DNA from: Ignavibacteriales bacterium
GTDB lineage: Bacteria > Bacteroidota > Ignavibacteria > Ignavibacteriales > Ignavibacteriaceae
DNA length: 52,009 nt
NCBI GenBank assembly: GCA_020061465.1
Contig: JAGUYG010000071.1
Span: 1-52,009, forward strand
Direction of reading: 5' to 3'
Numbering within the stretch: the stretch's first letter is position 1; each line of letters opens with the position of its first letter. Under the pieces are notes generated by a model that saw only the letters and a program-made list of their open reading frames with translations, did not search any database and had not been told where the DNA came from. A program made the translations under genes and the position numbers. Shown here piece by piece: positions 27,939 to 37,187 of the stretch.

Positions 27939-29912
27939 ATGAATAAAACACTCATTGAAAAAATCGCTCAAAAATTTGCAGTAGGACTGCCCATTGGTTA
28001 CATGGTTCATTCGGGGGATTATATTACTATTAAACCGGCTTATGTAATGACGCATGATAACACGGGAGCTGTCATTCCTAAATTCAAATCAATTGGCGCA
28101 GAAAAAATTTTTAATCCCAGACAAGTTGTAAACACACTCGACCATAATGTTCAGGATACAAGTGAAAAAAATCTTGAGAAGTATAAAAAGATTGAAGACT
28201 TTGCCCGCAATATGGGAGTTGATTTTTATCCAGCAGGCAGAGGGATTGGTCACCAAATTATGTGTGAAGAAGGTTATGCTTTCCCCGGTACGATGGTAGT
28301 TGCATCCGACAGCCATTCCAATATGTACGGTGGATTAGGGTGCTTAGGTACACCCATTGTTCGTACCGATGCAGCAGCAATTTGGGCAACCGGCAAAACC
28401 TGGTGGCAGGTTCCACCAATTGCAAAAGTTATTTTAAAAGGTAAATTAAAAATCGGAGTTACGGGAAAAGATTTGATAATTGCTTTGTGCGGATTTTTTA
28501 ATAATGATGAAGTATTGAACCATGCAATTGAATTTATAGGAGACGGAGCTAATAATCTGTCAATTGATGAACGCCTTGCAATATCAAATATGACCACAGA
28601 ATGGGGGGCACTTGCAGGAGTATTCCCTATTGATGATATAACTATAACCTGGTTAAAAAATAGAGCAAAATTTATTTCACAAAGAGGGTTTGAAGGAGTA
28701 CCCTCAGATGCCGATGGAATTGGACAACATCCTAGATTAAATTTAACCAGGATAGAAAAACTCGAAAAGGATATTTTGCATGCAGATGAAAATGCTTTTT
28801 ATTCTAAGGAACTGACGATTGATTTAACTTCAATTCAACCCTTTGTGTCGGGTCCAAATACTGTTAAAGTAATGAATCCGGTTTCGGAATTAGCAAAGAA
28901 AGAAATAAAGATTAACAAAGCATATTTAGTTTCATGCGTAAACAGCCGTGTTGATGATATTACGGAAGCAGCTAAAATTTTAAGAGGGAAAAAAATTTCT
29001 GAAGGAGTAAAATTTTATATAGCTGCCGCATCGAGTGAAGTTCAGGAAGAAAGCGAAAAGCGCGGGGATTGGCAGGCGCTAATCGAATCCGGAGCTATTC
29101 CTCTTCCATCGGGATGCGGACCGTGCATTGGATTAGGAACAGGTCTTCTTGAAGATGGAGAAGTTGGTATTTCTGCAACGAACAGAAACTTTAAAGGAAG
29201 GATGGGTTCACCCAAGGCACAAGCTTATTTAGCTTCACCGGCTGTTGTTGCTTATTCCGCTCTTACCGGAAAAATAGATTATGATTGGAATGAAATTCAA
29301 GTTGAAGTTATAGGAAATATAAAAATTAATTCAAAAGAAAAACTTGAAGCGCCAAAAGTAAAGATCATTCAAGGATTTAAAGAAATAATTGAAGGTGATT
29401 TAATTTTCTGTCACCAGGATAATTTAAATACTGATGGAATTTACCCGGGGAAATACACTTACATTGACGACTTCACTCCTGAACAACAAGCTCAAGTTGT
29501 AATGGAAAACTATGACACCGAATTTATAAAAGCTGCAGGTGCAGGAGACATCCTTGCAGGCGGTTTCAATTTTGGAACAGGAAGTTCTCGCGAACAGGCT
29601 GCTACTGCATTAAAATACAAAGGGATACAACTGGTAATTGCAGGTTCATTTAATGAAACATACAAACGTAATGCAATTAACAACGGCTTTTTGGTTATTG
29701 AGTGTCCGGAACTGATCTTATTTTTAAAAGAGAAATTCGGAAAAGAAAAGCTCACGGTTAAAACGGGTTTAAAGGCGAAGATTGATTTCAAAAAATCTCA
29801 ATTATATGTGAATGGATCGAGTCACAGCTTTGATCCGATAGGTGAGGCAGCGCAGGAGTTGATTGTTACAGGAGGTTTGGAGGAATGGGTAAAGAAAAAT
29901 TTATCACAGTAA
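27939..29912 (+). CDS. Aconitase family hydratase
   Basis: 657 residues from ATG at 27939, preceded by AAGGAGA at good spacing. [4Fe-4S] ligands are visible: Cys in VSCVNSR and the pair in SGCGPCIG. Substrate and loop motifs include ASDSHSNMYGG and, in the swivel domain, GFNFGTGSSREQA. The length matches bacterial/archaeal-type single-chain aconitase and homoaconitase. Aconitase interconverts citrate and isocitrate. Homoaconitase or a methylcitrate hydratase are alternatives, but an isocitrate dehydrogenase-like gene upstream and citrate lyase genes downstream favour citrate. Domain order is aconitase domains 1-3 followed by the swivel domain. Confidence 0.88.
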   Translation: MNKTLIEKIAQKFAVGLPIGYMVHSGDYITIKPAYVMTHDNTGAVIPKFKSIGAEKIFNPRQVVNTLDHNVQDTSEKNLEKYKKIEDFARNMGVDFYPAGRGIGHQIMCEEGYAFPGTMVVASDSHSNMYGGLGCLGTPIVRTDAAAIWATGKTWWQVPPIAKVILKGKLKIGVTGKDLIIALCGFFNNDEVLNHAIEFIGDGANNLSIDERLAISNMTTEWGALAGVFPIDDITITWLKNRAKFISQRGFEGVPSDADGIGQHPRLNLTRIEKLEKDILHADENAFYSKELTIDLTSIQPFVSGPNTVKVMNPVSELAKKEIKINKAYLVSCVNSRVDDITEAAKILRGKKISEGVKFYIAAASSEVQEESEKRGDWQALIESGAIPLPSGCGPCIGLGTGLLEDGEVGISATNRNFKGRMGSPKAQAYLASPAVVAYSALTGKIDYDWNEIQVEVIGNIKINSKEKLEAPKVKIIQGFKEIIEGDLIFCHQDNLNTDGIYPGKYTYIDDFTPEQQAQVVMENYDTEFIKAAGAGDILAGGFNFGTGSSREQAATALKYKGIQLVIAGSFNETYKRNAINNGFLVIECPELILFLKEKFGKEKLTVKTGLKAKIDFKKSQLYVNGSSHSFDPIGEAAQELIVTGGLEEWVKKNLSQ

Positions 29913-29959
29913 TTATTTATATTTATTTTGTTGAAAATGTTAAATAGAAGAGGATTAAA

Positions 29960-30190
29960 ATGAATCTGTTGGAAAGAATAACAGTAAATTCCGATGTGCT
30001 GGTCGGTAAACCAGTAATTAGAGGTATGAAAATAAGCGTCGATCAAATTCTGAAAGCACTGGCAGCCGGTTTAACTGAAGCAGAAATTCTTGATGATTAT
30101 CCGGAGTTAGAAAAAGATGATATCAAAGCTGCGCTGCTCTATGCTTCTAAACTTTTAGAATCGGAAAAGATCTTTACAATCGATGCCTGA
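29960..30190 (+). CDS. DUF433 antitoxin-like protein
   Basis: 76 residues with the DUF433 signature: ITVNSDVLVGKPVIRGMKISVDQILKALAAGLTEAEIL then YPELEKDDIKAALLYA. This winged-helix-like family is the usual partner of DUF5615 PIN-like toxins, and the next frame encodes one. The stop overlaps the toxin start by eight bases. The antitoxin is intact while its toxin is frameshifted. Confidence 0.88.
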   Translation: MNLLERITVNSDVLVGKPVIRGMKISVDQILKALAAGLTEAEILDDYPELEKDDIKAALLYASKLLESEKIFTIDA

Positions 30191-30547
30191 AAAGATAAAC
30201 GATCTGAAGCCGCTCTTCGATGTTGGTGTTAGCAAAAAAGCCGAGTTACATTTTAAGAAACCTGGCTTTGATGATTTAGCTGTGCGCGATTTGAATCTGT
30301 CGATTAAAGATAGTGAAATCCTTGAACTTGCGATTAAAAGGCAAGATTGGTTATTACAATGGATAAAGACTTTGGCGAGCTTGTATTCAATTCGAAGAAA
30401 AATCATGCTGGCGTACTTTCATTAAGAATGGAAGATTCAAGCTGGAAACAAAAGATTGATGTGCTCTCAGAAATTTTATCTAAATATACGAAAGAGATCG
30501 CTGGTAAATTTTCGGTATTTCAGGATAAGAAGTTAAGAATTAGATAA
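30183..30547 (+). pseudogene. DUF5615 PIN-like toxin, broken by a one-base loss
   Basis: The first frame gives LFDVGVSKKAELHFKKPGF through EILELAIK. Homology then continues in another frame as KARLVITMDKDFGELVF through KFSVFQDKKLRIR. The break is in the A-run at 30336-30339: one extra A would restore AIKKARLVITMDKDFGEL, the canonical family sequence. The family has a minimal PIN-like nuclease fold; its acidic residues are LFDVG and MDKDFGE. Coupled to the DUF433 antitoxin. Either a real inactivation or a homopolymer sequencing error. Confidence 0.85.
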
Positions 30548-30674
30548 TTATGATTACAAAATTTTTATTCTTTTATTTATCATTTTTTCTCCCAGATATT
30601 TATAAGATCAAAAAATTATTTCAGTAAAAACAATTTGACAATTCAACAATTAATCAATTTAACAGTTAAGAATT

Positions 30675-32108
30675 ATGCAAAAATCAATTTCAAGAATTAT
30701 TTCGGAATTCGCAGTTGATCTTCAATACAACGATATTCCGCACGATGTTATTTACGAAGCTAAGCGCTATCTATACGATTCTCTTGGCTGTGCATTCGGA
30801 GCTTTTACTACAAAGGACGTTAACATTATTAGAGAGATTTACAAAAAAATCGGCGGTAAGGGTGAATCTACGGTAATTGCATTCGGCGATAAACTGCCTG
30901 CATTAAGTACCTCCCTCATCAATTCACTCATGATTCGATCGTTGGATTTTAATGACATTTATTGGAAAGAAGATCCTTCTCATCCGTCCGATTTAATTCC
31001 CGCAGCACTATCGACTGCTGAGATGGTTGGGGCAACAATGGAAGAAGTAATTACAGCAATAGTACTGGGATATGAATTTGAGCAGCGGTTGTGTGAATTT
31101 GCCGTTCCCGGCATCCGTGAAAGAAAATGGCATCACGCAACACTAACTCAATTTGTTTCTCCCGTAGTTGCAGGAAAAATTTTAGGCTTATCCGTTGATC
31201 AAATGGTAAATGCAATTGGAATCAGCGGCAGTCATAATCACACAATTGGCTGTCCCACTGCAGGCAAGCTTACAATGATGAAAAATACGGTTGATCCGAT
31301 GGCGGTTCAGTCGGGAGTATTGGCGGCATTGATGGCACAAAAAGGTTACAGTGGAACCGAAACTGTCTTTGAAGGGAAAGAAGGATTCATGGATTGTTTC
31401 TTCGGCTGGGATGTAAAGAAGCAGGAGGTCTCCCCTGTTCAAATGCAGGGAAGAGAAACGCTCGGTGAGTGGAGATGGGATATCGATAAGCTCATTGGCA
31501 ATTTGGGTAATTCATTTAAAATTCTTGAATGCAGCATGAAAGCATTTCCTACGGAAGCATTAACTCATACTCATATTTCTGCTGCGTTAAAAGCTGTAAC
31601 TAATAATAACATCACTCATGATCAAATAGATTCTGTAACCGTAACTACTATTGCCCGTGCATGTGATATTCTTTTTGATCCGCACAAATACAGACCTGAA
31701 TCAAGAGAAACTGCGGATCACTCACTCCCCTACTGTATTGCGGCGGCACTTGTCGATCATAAAGTTACAACGGAATCTTTTTCGGAAGAAAAACTTAACG
31801 ACCACCGTATCTGGGAAGTTATTGATAAAATAAAAGGCGAAGCCTCCACAGAATTCGATAAGATGTTTCCGGAAAAGCAGCCTTCCAAAGTTGTTATAAA
31901 AACTAAGGACGGCAGAGAATTTTCAGAATATTTAGAATATCCAAAAGGCGATCCTCGCGAACCGATGACTATGGAAGACCTTGATAATAAATTTAATTCA
32001 TTGTCGTCCGAACTCCTTACTTCTCTTCGGCAAAAAGAGATAAAGGATGCTGTGTTCAATTGCGAGTTGATTACTGCTAAAGAGTTTATGAAGAAGTTAA
32101 TTGTTTAG
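30675..32108 (+). CDS. MmgE/PrpD family protein (2-methylcitrate/citrate-type dehydratase fold)
   Basis: 477 residues. Family features: an N-terminal all-helical domain (VIYEAKRYLYDSLGCAFGA), SLDFNDIYW, HPSDLIPAALSTAEM, ISGSHNHTIG, and the C-terminal domain with KAFPTEALTHTHI and DHSLPYCIAAALVD. PrpD dehydrates 2-methylcitrate; other members act on different substrates, and many are uncharacterised. Its place between aconitase and citrate lyase genes suggests a tricarboxylic-acid substrate. No methylcitrate synthase or methylisocitrate lyase is here, so a full methylcitrate cycle is not supported. About 130 bases with no gene precede it. Confidence 0.88.
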   Translation: MQKSISRIISEFAVDLQYNDIPHDVIYEAKRYLYDSLGCAFGAFTTKDVNIIREIYKKIGGKGESTVIAFGDKLPALSTSLINSLMIRSLDFNDIYWKEDPSHPSDLIPAALSTAEMVGATMEEVITAIVLGYEFEQRLCEFAVPGIRERKWHHATLTQFVSPVVAGKILGLSVDQMVNAIGISGSHNHTIGCPTAGKLTMMKNTVDPMAVQSGVLAALMAQKGYSGTETVFEGKEGFMDCFFGWDVKKQEVSPVQMQGRETLGEWRWDIDKLIGNLGNSFKILECSMKAFPTEALTHTHISAALKAVTNNNITHDQIDSVTVTTIARACDILFDPHKYRPESRETADHSLPYCIAAALVDHKVTTESFSEEKLNDHRIWEVIDKIKGEASTEFDKMFPEKQPSKVVIKTKDGREFSEYLEYPKGDPREPMTMEDLDNKFNSLSSELLTSLRQKEIKDAVFNCELITAKEFMKKLIV

Positions 32109-32166
32109 TTATTAAATTGCTTCACAATTAAATCATTAAATTGTATATCATAATATTATTTTATTT

Positions 32167-32499
32167 ATGAACGAATCACACGATTACGTGTCTAAAAAGA
32201 ATACAGAATTGATCGAATATTTAACGAATAAATTTAAATCTGAATTTTCAGATTTTAGAAAATTATATCTTTTCGGCTCAAGAGTTAAAGGAAACTTCGA
32301 TCCGGAAAGTGATTATGATATTGTCGTTATCTTCGATAAAAATAACCGAGAGAAGAGACTCAGAATTTACGGTATTGTTGGAGAAGCACAATATATTTTT
32401 GATGTAATCATTGATGTAAACATATTGACTGAGGAAGAATTCAGATATAATCCCTTTTTTTATGAAGAAGTTACAAAGTATGGTTTAGTGTATGAATGA
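32167..32499 (+). CDS. MNT-type minimal nucleotidyltransferase (antitoxin of MNT/HEPN pair)
   Basis: 110 residues with the polymerase-beta fold signature LFGSRVKGNFDPESDYDIVVI (Gly-Ser then Asp-x-Asp, about residues 37-57) and a third acidic residue in VIIDVNIL. In characterised MNT/HEPN pairs the nucleotidyltransferase modifies and silences the HEPN toxin. It overlaps the HEPN gene by eight bases. It lies among the toxin-antitoxin genes that interrupt the citrate region. Confidence 0.88.
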   Translation: MNESHDYVSKKNTELIEYLTNKFKSEFSDFRKLYLFGSRVKGNFDPESDYDIVVIFDKNNREKRLRIYGIVGEAQYIFDVIIDVNILTEEEFRYNPFFYEEVTKYGLVYE

Positions 32500-32893
32500 C
32501 GAAAAAAAAATCTTCATAAAAAATTACTTGCATAAAGCAGATGAAACTTTAATCGATGCACAAATAAATATTGATCATAATAGACTAAATGCAGCTCAAA
32601 ATAGAATATACTATGCTATTTTTTACTCTGTTGTTGCTTTAGGATATCTGCATGGATTTATATCGGCAAAGCACAAACAATTAATGGGATGGTTTAACAA
32701 AAAATTCATTCACGAAAGTAAAGTTTTTGATTCTACTTTATTTGAAATTTATAGCGATGCTTATAAAAATAGAATGCAAGCAGATTATACTGCACTTAGC
32801 TCATCCTCAAAAGCGGAAGTAAAAGAGAGCTTAGAGGCAGCAAAAAATTTTGTTGAAAAAATTTCCGATCATATAAATAAATTATTACCGTAA
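32492..32893 (+). CDS. HEPN-domain protein (UPF0332-like), partner of MNT
   Basis: 133-residue helical protein: YLHKADETLIDAQINID, then NRIYYAIFYSVVALGYLHG and KHKQLMGWFNKKFIH, with YKNRMQADYTAL near the C-terminus. This is the usual UPF0332/HEPN layout downstream of an MNT gene. The strict R-x(4-6)-H RNase motif of active HEPN toxins is not evident: the NRMQADY segment lacks a His. Catalytic activity is therefore uncertain. The pair is translationally coupled and both genes are intact. Confidence 0.87.
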   Translation: MNDEKKIFIKNYLHKADETLIDAQINIDHNRLNAAQNRIYYAIFYSVVALGYLHGFISAKHKQLMGWFNKKFIHESKVFDSTLFEIYSDAYKNRMQADYTALSSSSKAEVKESLEAAKNFVEKISDHINKLLP

Positions 32894-33032
32894 GATCCCA
32901 GGAGCCACACAGTGTAGAAAAAAGTATAATCTGTACGGTCAACACAATAAGTCATATATTTTTACTGATTGATTTAATTTTTTTGAAAGAGTATTTTTGT
33001 GTCAGAATAATGTCATTATATAAGGTTAGGTA

Positions 33033-33296
33033 ATGAGAACAATAATTTTCACTGAAGCAAGAAATGCGCTCAGTACTTTGATAGAAAAAGTTTCCAAAGA
33101 AAAAGAGCCTATTGTAATAGTTGGCAGTAAAGGAAGAAAAGATGTAGTGCTAATGGCTAAAGAGGATTATGATAATCTATTGGAACACCCCCACATCCTA
33201 AAAAAAACAGAATGGATTAAGAGTATAAAGAAAGGAGTTAAAGAACTTGATTCAAGGAAGGGTGTACAGAAGTCACTTGTAGAAATACTTAAATGA
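33033..33296 (+). CDS. Phd/YefM-type antitoxin
   Basis: 87 residues: FTEARNALSTLIEKVSKEKEPIVI, then RKDVVLMAKEDYDNLLE, the conserved DNA-binding and dimerisation part of the family. The helical C-terminus, which contacts the toxin, is also present. It overlaps the downstream YoeB-like frame by four bases. The antitoxin is intact though its toxin is frameshifted. Confidence 0.9.
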   Translation: MRTIIFTEARNALSTLIEKVSKEKEPIVIVGSKGRKDVVLMAKEDYDNLLEHPHILKKTEWIKSIKKGVKELDSRKGVQKSLVEILK

Positions 33297-33582
33297 AAGG
33301 TAAACAGCTTGAGATTGTCTGGTCACCTGAGGCAATAAGGCAGTTAATGAAAATAAGAAAATGGAAATCAAAAGAATCAATTGAGCTATACCTTGAAAGA
33401 ATTAAAGATTTAATTGAAGATATTCAAAAATCAGCTTTTGAAGGAATAGGGAACCTGAACCGCTTAAATATAAAATCCCTCCTTGTTGGTCAAGAAGAAT
33501 AAATTTAGAAGATAGACTAATCTATCGTGTAGTTAAAAATGAGTTACAGATAATTTCAATCTTAGGACACTTCAATACATAA
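33293..33582 (+). pseudogene. YoeB/RelE-type toxin, broken by a one-base loss
   Basis: The annotatable frame (69 residues) ends early, but homology changes frame at 33449-33453. Upstream reads KDLIEDIQKSAFEGIG, and the other frame continues PEPLKYKIPPCWSRRINLEDRLIYRVV and ends near ISILGHF with TAA at 33580-33582. One extra A in GGGAACC would restore the family sequence FEGIGKPEPL and the SRRI...RLIYR ribonuclease residues. This is the same type of lesion as in the DUF5615 toxin 3 kb upstream. Confidence 0.88.
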
Positions 33583-33597
33583 ATCAAAATATATTAT

Positions 33598-34818
33598 ATG
33601 AAAAAAATAATTAGATCATCAGCCGGTAAACGCGGAGAGACAATAAGATCAGATTGCTATATTGAGCTTGAAATAAAAAGTTCCGGCGGGATAAAAATTG
33701 ATATTAACAGCAAAGTTAAATCAATGTACGGCGATTCAATTTTTAACTTCATAAAAGATATGTGCCGTTTCTTTGGGATTAAACACGCCTCAATTTTGAT
33801 CGAAGACAGCGGAGCATTACCTTTTACACTTGCAGCTCGATTTGAATTAGCCGTAAAACGAATTTTTCCCGAACGTGAAAAAGAATTTCTTCTACCCTTC
33901 AATAAGAATAATTTATACAAAACGAAAAAGGATCGCTTACGAAGAAGTAGACTTTATCTCCCCGGCGACGAACCTAAATTTTTTATTAATGCCGGACTCC
34001 ATTCACCCGATGGAATAATCTTAGATTTAGAGGATAGCGTAGCTCCTTCAGAAAAAGATGCTGCACAGATTCTTGTAAGAAATGCACTTCGCAGTGTTGA
34101 TTTTTATGGAGCAGAAAGAATGGTTCGAATTAATCAGCTGCCCAAAGGTCTTGAGGACCTAAAATTTGTTGTGCCTCATAATGTTCATGTTATTCTTATC
34201 CCAAAATGTGAATCGGCATCTCAAGTAATTGAAACCGAAGAAGAGATTGAACATTTGAAAAAAGCACATAAAATAAAAAATGAAATTTTTATTATGCCAA
34301 TACTCGAAAGTGCTCTCGGGATAATAAAAGCCTATGAGATCGCTTCGGCATCAAAAAACATTTGTGCTTTGGCTATCGGGCTTGAAGACTACACTGCCGA
34401 CATTGGTACACAGCGAACTCTTGAAGGCAGAGAGAGTTTCTTTGCACGCTCAATGTTAATTAATGCAGCAAAAGCTGCCGGAGTGCAAGCCATCGATACA
34501 GTATTCTCGGATGTATCCGATATGGAGGGTTTACGTCAAAGTGTAGTTGAGGCTAAAGCATTAGGTTTTGAAGGTAAAGGATGTATTCATCCAAGACAAA
34601 TAAAAATTGTGCATGAGGCATTCTCACCAAACGAAGAAGAAATTGAAAAAGCTAAAAAAATAGTTTTGGCATTTGAAGAAGCAGAAAAGAAAGGATTGGG
34701 TGTTGTGTCGTTAGGCAGCAAGATGATTGACCCTCCGGTGGTTAAACGCGCATTGCGTACTATTGAATTGGCAGTGATTAACAATAAGATTTTAGATAAT
34801 TGGAGGAATGAATTATAG
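33598..34818 (+). CDS. citE: Citrate lyase acyl carrier / beta subunit fusion (CitD-CitE)
   Basis: 406 residues in two parts. Residues 1 to about 90 resemble CitD, the acyl carrier of citrate lyase: SAGKRGETIRSD, then the conserved VKSMYGDSIF and IEDSGALPFTLAARFELAV. In CitD the prosthetic group is attached to a Ser two residues before an Asp (Ser-Gly-Asp); here the nearest Ser is Ser18, directly before Asp19, so the attachment site needs checking. Residues about 110-406 are a HpcH/HpaI-type CitE (LYLPGDEPKF, DGIILDLEDSV, MPILESALGI, GLEDYTADIGT, GKGCIHPRQI), which releases acetyl-CoA-type product and oxaloacetate from citryl-ACP. citF follows on the same strand. No citC, citG or citX is in the window. 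Confidence 0.87.
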   Translation: MKKIIRSSAGKRGETIRSDCYIELEIKSSGGIKIDINSKVKSMYGDSIFNFIKDMCRFFGIKHASILIEDSGALPFTLAARFELAVKRIFPEREKEFLLPFNKNNLYKTKKDRLRRSRLYLPGDEPKFFINAGLHSPDGIILDLEDSVAPSEKDAAQILVRNALRSVDFYGAERMVRINQLPKGLEDLKFVVPHNVHVILIPKCESASQVIETEEEIEHLKKAHKIKNEIFIMPILESALGIIKAYEIASASKNICALAIGLEDYTADIGTQRTLEGRESFFARSMLINAAKAAGVQAIDTVFSDVSDMEGLRQSVVEAKALGFEGKGCIHPRQIKIVHEAFSPNEEEIEKAKKIVLAFEEAEKKGLGVVSLGSKMIDPPVVKRALRTIELAVINNKILDNWRNEL

Positions 34819-35010
34819 TTCTCTTTTGTTATTCAGTCATTTATAGTATTCTTTGGAGTTAATAAATGACCTTGAAACCATCGGAGTTAAACTAAATAAT
34901 TATATTAAAACAATTGGAAAAACTGCAGCCAATGACCATGAATGACAATAAATAATCAGTGAAGATTAATCAAATCAGAACTTATTAGTAATCTAAACCA
35001 AAGAAGCGAA

Positions 35011-36567
35011 ATGAAGCTAATTAAAAACGCAGCAGGCAGATTAGTTCCTTTAGAAGCAAACGGACTAAAACAAATTTCTTTTAAAGGGGTAAATCAATAT
35101 AAACCATCGGGGTTGAAGGCGAAACCTCCAATCAGATCTTGTATTGACTATCCATTGGATGGAAATAAAGTAGTCAAAAATTTAAAGGAAGCTTTGAGCA
35201 AATCCGGATTAAATGATGGGATGACTATTTCCACTCATCATCATCTGCGGAACGGCGATGCTTTAACTAATTTGTTATTCGATACTATTAAAAGAATGGG
35301 GATAAAAAATCTCAGGTGGTTTCCAAGCGCTTCATTTCCTGTTCATGAACATCTGATAAAATATCTTGAGGATGGCACAATTCATCACATTGAAGGAAGC
35401 ATGAATGGACCGCTCGGTAAATTTGCTTCCGAAGGTAAGATGCGCGGAACAGGTGTACTTCGTTCACACGGCGGGCGTTATCAAGCAGTGCAAGATGGAG
35501 AGGTTCATATTGATATTGCAGTAATTGCATCTCCGACTGCCGATGAATTTGGAAATGCAAACGGTGTTACAGGTAAATCTGCGTGCGGATTATTGGGATT
35601 TGCACTCGCCGACTCCGAGTACGCTGACCGCGTAATAGTTGTAACGGATAATCTTGTTCCATTTCCCTGCGTTCCCTGGCAGATTCAAGGCAACAATGTG
35701 GATTTCGTTGTTGAAGTTGCCTCATTAGGCGATCCGACCAAAATCGTCTCTGGCACAACCGAAGTAACAAAATCGCCGGATAGACTTTTAATAGCTGAAT
35801 ACGTTGCTGATTTTATCGAAGCAGCCGGCATAATGAAAAATGGATTTTCGCTCCAAGCCGGCGCCGGCGGAACTAATCTTGCATTCGTTCTTTCTTTAAA
35901 AGAGAAAATGAAAGCAAATGGAATTAAAGCGAGATTCATGCGAGGCGGCAGCACAAAGTATCTTGTGGAAATGTTAGAAGAAGGACTTACCGATTACATA
36001 CTTGACGGACAAACATTCGATCTTGAAGGCGTAAGAAGCATGCGCGAAAATCCTGACCATGTTAATACTTCGCCATTCACAAGCTATAATTTTCATGGTA
36101 AAGGAAATTTTGCTTCGATGGTGGATGTAGCCGTGCTTGGAGCAACTGAAGTTGATATTAATTTTAATGCTAATGTAGTCACTCACTCTGATGGCTATTT
36201 ACTTCATGGAATCGGAGGCTGGCAAAATTGTCTTTATTCGAAATGTACAATATTAGCTATACCTTCTTTCAGAGATCGTATTCCCGTTATTGTTGATGAA
36301 GTAACAACACTATGCGGACCTGGTGAGTTAATTGATGTGATAATCACAGAGAGAGGAATAGCGATTAATCCTTTACGGAAAGACCTTATAAAGGCGGTAA
36401 AGAAATCTTCCCTGCCGATAAAAACAATACAAGAAATTAAAGAAGAAGTTGATGAAATCTGCGGCGGCATTCCTACAAAACCAAAATTAGACAAAGATAA
36501 AGTTGTGGCAATAGTTAAATGGGTTGACGGAACTTTGCTCGACTCAGTATTTAAAGTTATCTCCTAA
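35011..36567 (+). CDS. citF: Citrate lyase alpha subunit (CitF)
   Basis: 518-residue acyl-carrier transferase subunit. It transfers citrate onto the acetyl carrier, giving citryl-ACP for cleavage by CitE. Matching features: GMTISTHHHLRNGD, HIEGSMNGPLGKF, GVLRSHGGR, ADEFGNANGVTG, LQAGAGGTNLAFV, ARFMRGGST and GIGGWQNCLY, and a length typical of CitF. It lies 190 bases after citDE on the same strand; that gap shows no gene. With CitDE it supplies the catalytic parts of an ATP-independent citrate lyase. The activating and ligase proteins would have to be elsewhere. Confidence 0.92.
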   Translation: MKLIKNAAGRLVPLEANGLKQISFKGVNQYKPSGLKAKPPIRSCIDYPLDGNKVVKNLKEALSKSGLNDGMTISTHHHLRNGDALTNLLFDTIKRMGIKNLRWFPSASFPVHEHLIKYLEDGTIHHIEGSMNGPLGKFASEGKMRGTGVLRSHGGRYQAVQDGEVHIDIAVIASPTADEFGNANGVTGKSACGLLGFALADSEYADRVIVVTDNLVPFPCVPWQIQGNNVDFVVEVASLGDPTKIVSGTTEVTKSPDRLLIAEYVADFIEAAGIMKNGFSLQAGAGGTNLAFVLSLKEKMKANGIKARFMRGGSTKYLVEMLEEGLTDYILDGQTFDLEGVRSMRENPDHVNTSPFTSYNFHGKGNFASMVDVAVLGATEVDINFNANVVTHSDGYLLHGIGGWQNCLYSKCTILAIPSFRDRIPVIVDEVTTLCGPGELIDVIITERGIAINPLRKDLIKAVKKSSLPIKTIQEIKEEVDEICGGIPTKPKLDKDKVVAIVKWVDGTLLDSVFKVIS

Positions 36568-36740
36568 TTTTTTTTATAAAATTATCTTGCTTCGAAACAT
36601 GATATAATCTTTTCTGATTCCGTTCGCATTTACTAATGTTCAATTACGTACTATAATTTACCGTAAGTCATATTAAATTTGACTTGCAGCAGCATTTGTA
36701 TTTATTAGCAGACAAAAATGGTAAGAAAGGAGAGACTAAC

Positions 36741-37169
36741 ATGGGTAAAAGGTTATATCGCTCACGCAAAGAAAAAGTAATTGGCGGAGTTGCCGGAGGC
36801 ATTGCCGATTACTTCTCAATTGATCCGACTCTCGTTCGGATTTTGTTTGTAGTAACTGTATTTGCAGGTGGTTCGGGTATTCTTGCATATATTATCCTTT
36901 GGATTGTTATCCCGGAAGAACCTTTAGTGTTTGATACCGCCGAAAACAAAAATTCCGATACCGAAGTACAAGATGAAAAAATCAATGAACATCTAAACGC
37001 TATCAATGCACAGCGGCAAAAAAGAAGAGTATTTTTTGGCGTTGCATTAGTAATATTGGGAATGTTTTTTTTGGCGGGTAATCTAATTCCGCATATCGAT
37101 TTCTTCGATTTGTTTCCGGTTATATTAATCATTATTGGAATTTCATTATTAGTTACTTCACGATCTTAA
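36741..37169 (+). CDS. PspC-domain membrane protein
   Basis: 142 residues from ATG at 36741, chosen because GGAG lies at good spacing upstream and the preceding 19 codons look non-coding. The N-terminal PspC domain has RLYRSRKEKVIGGVAGGIADYF, DPTLVRILFV and a membrane helix (LAYIILWIVIPEEP). A charged linker and two further hydrophobic segments (about 100-140, DUF5668-like) follow. PspC proteins take part in envelope-stress sensing. It pairs with the following gene, starting 18 bases after the stop. Confidence 0.88.
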   Translation: MGKRLYRSRKEKVIGGVAGGIADYFSIDPTLVRILFVVTVFAGGSGILAYIILWIVIPEEPLVFDTAENKNSDTEVQDEKINEHLNAINAQRQKRRVFFGVALVILGMFFLAGNLIPHIDFFDLFPVILIIIGISLLVTSRS

Positions 37170-37187
37170 AAATAATAGGAATATGAA

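Noticed and set aside
29822-30046. Minus-strand 74-residue frame across the aconitase end and DUF433 start
   Set aside because: Overlaps two well-supported plus-strand genes; shadow.
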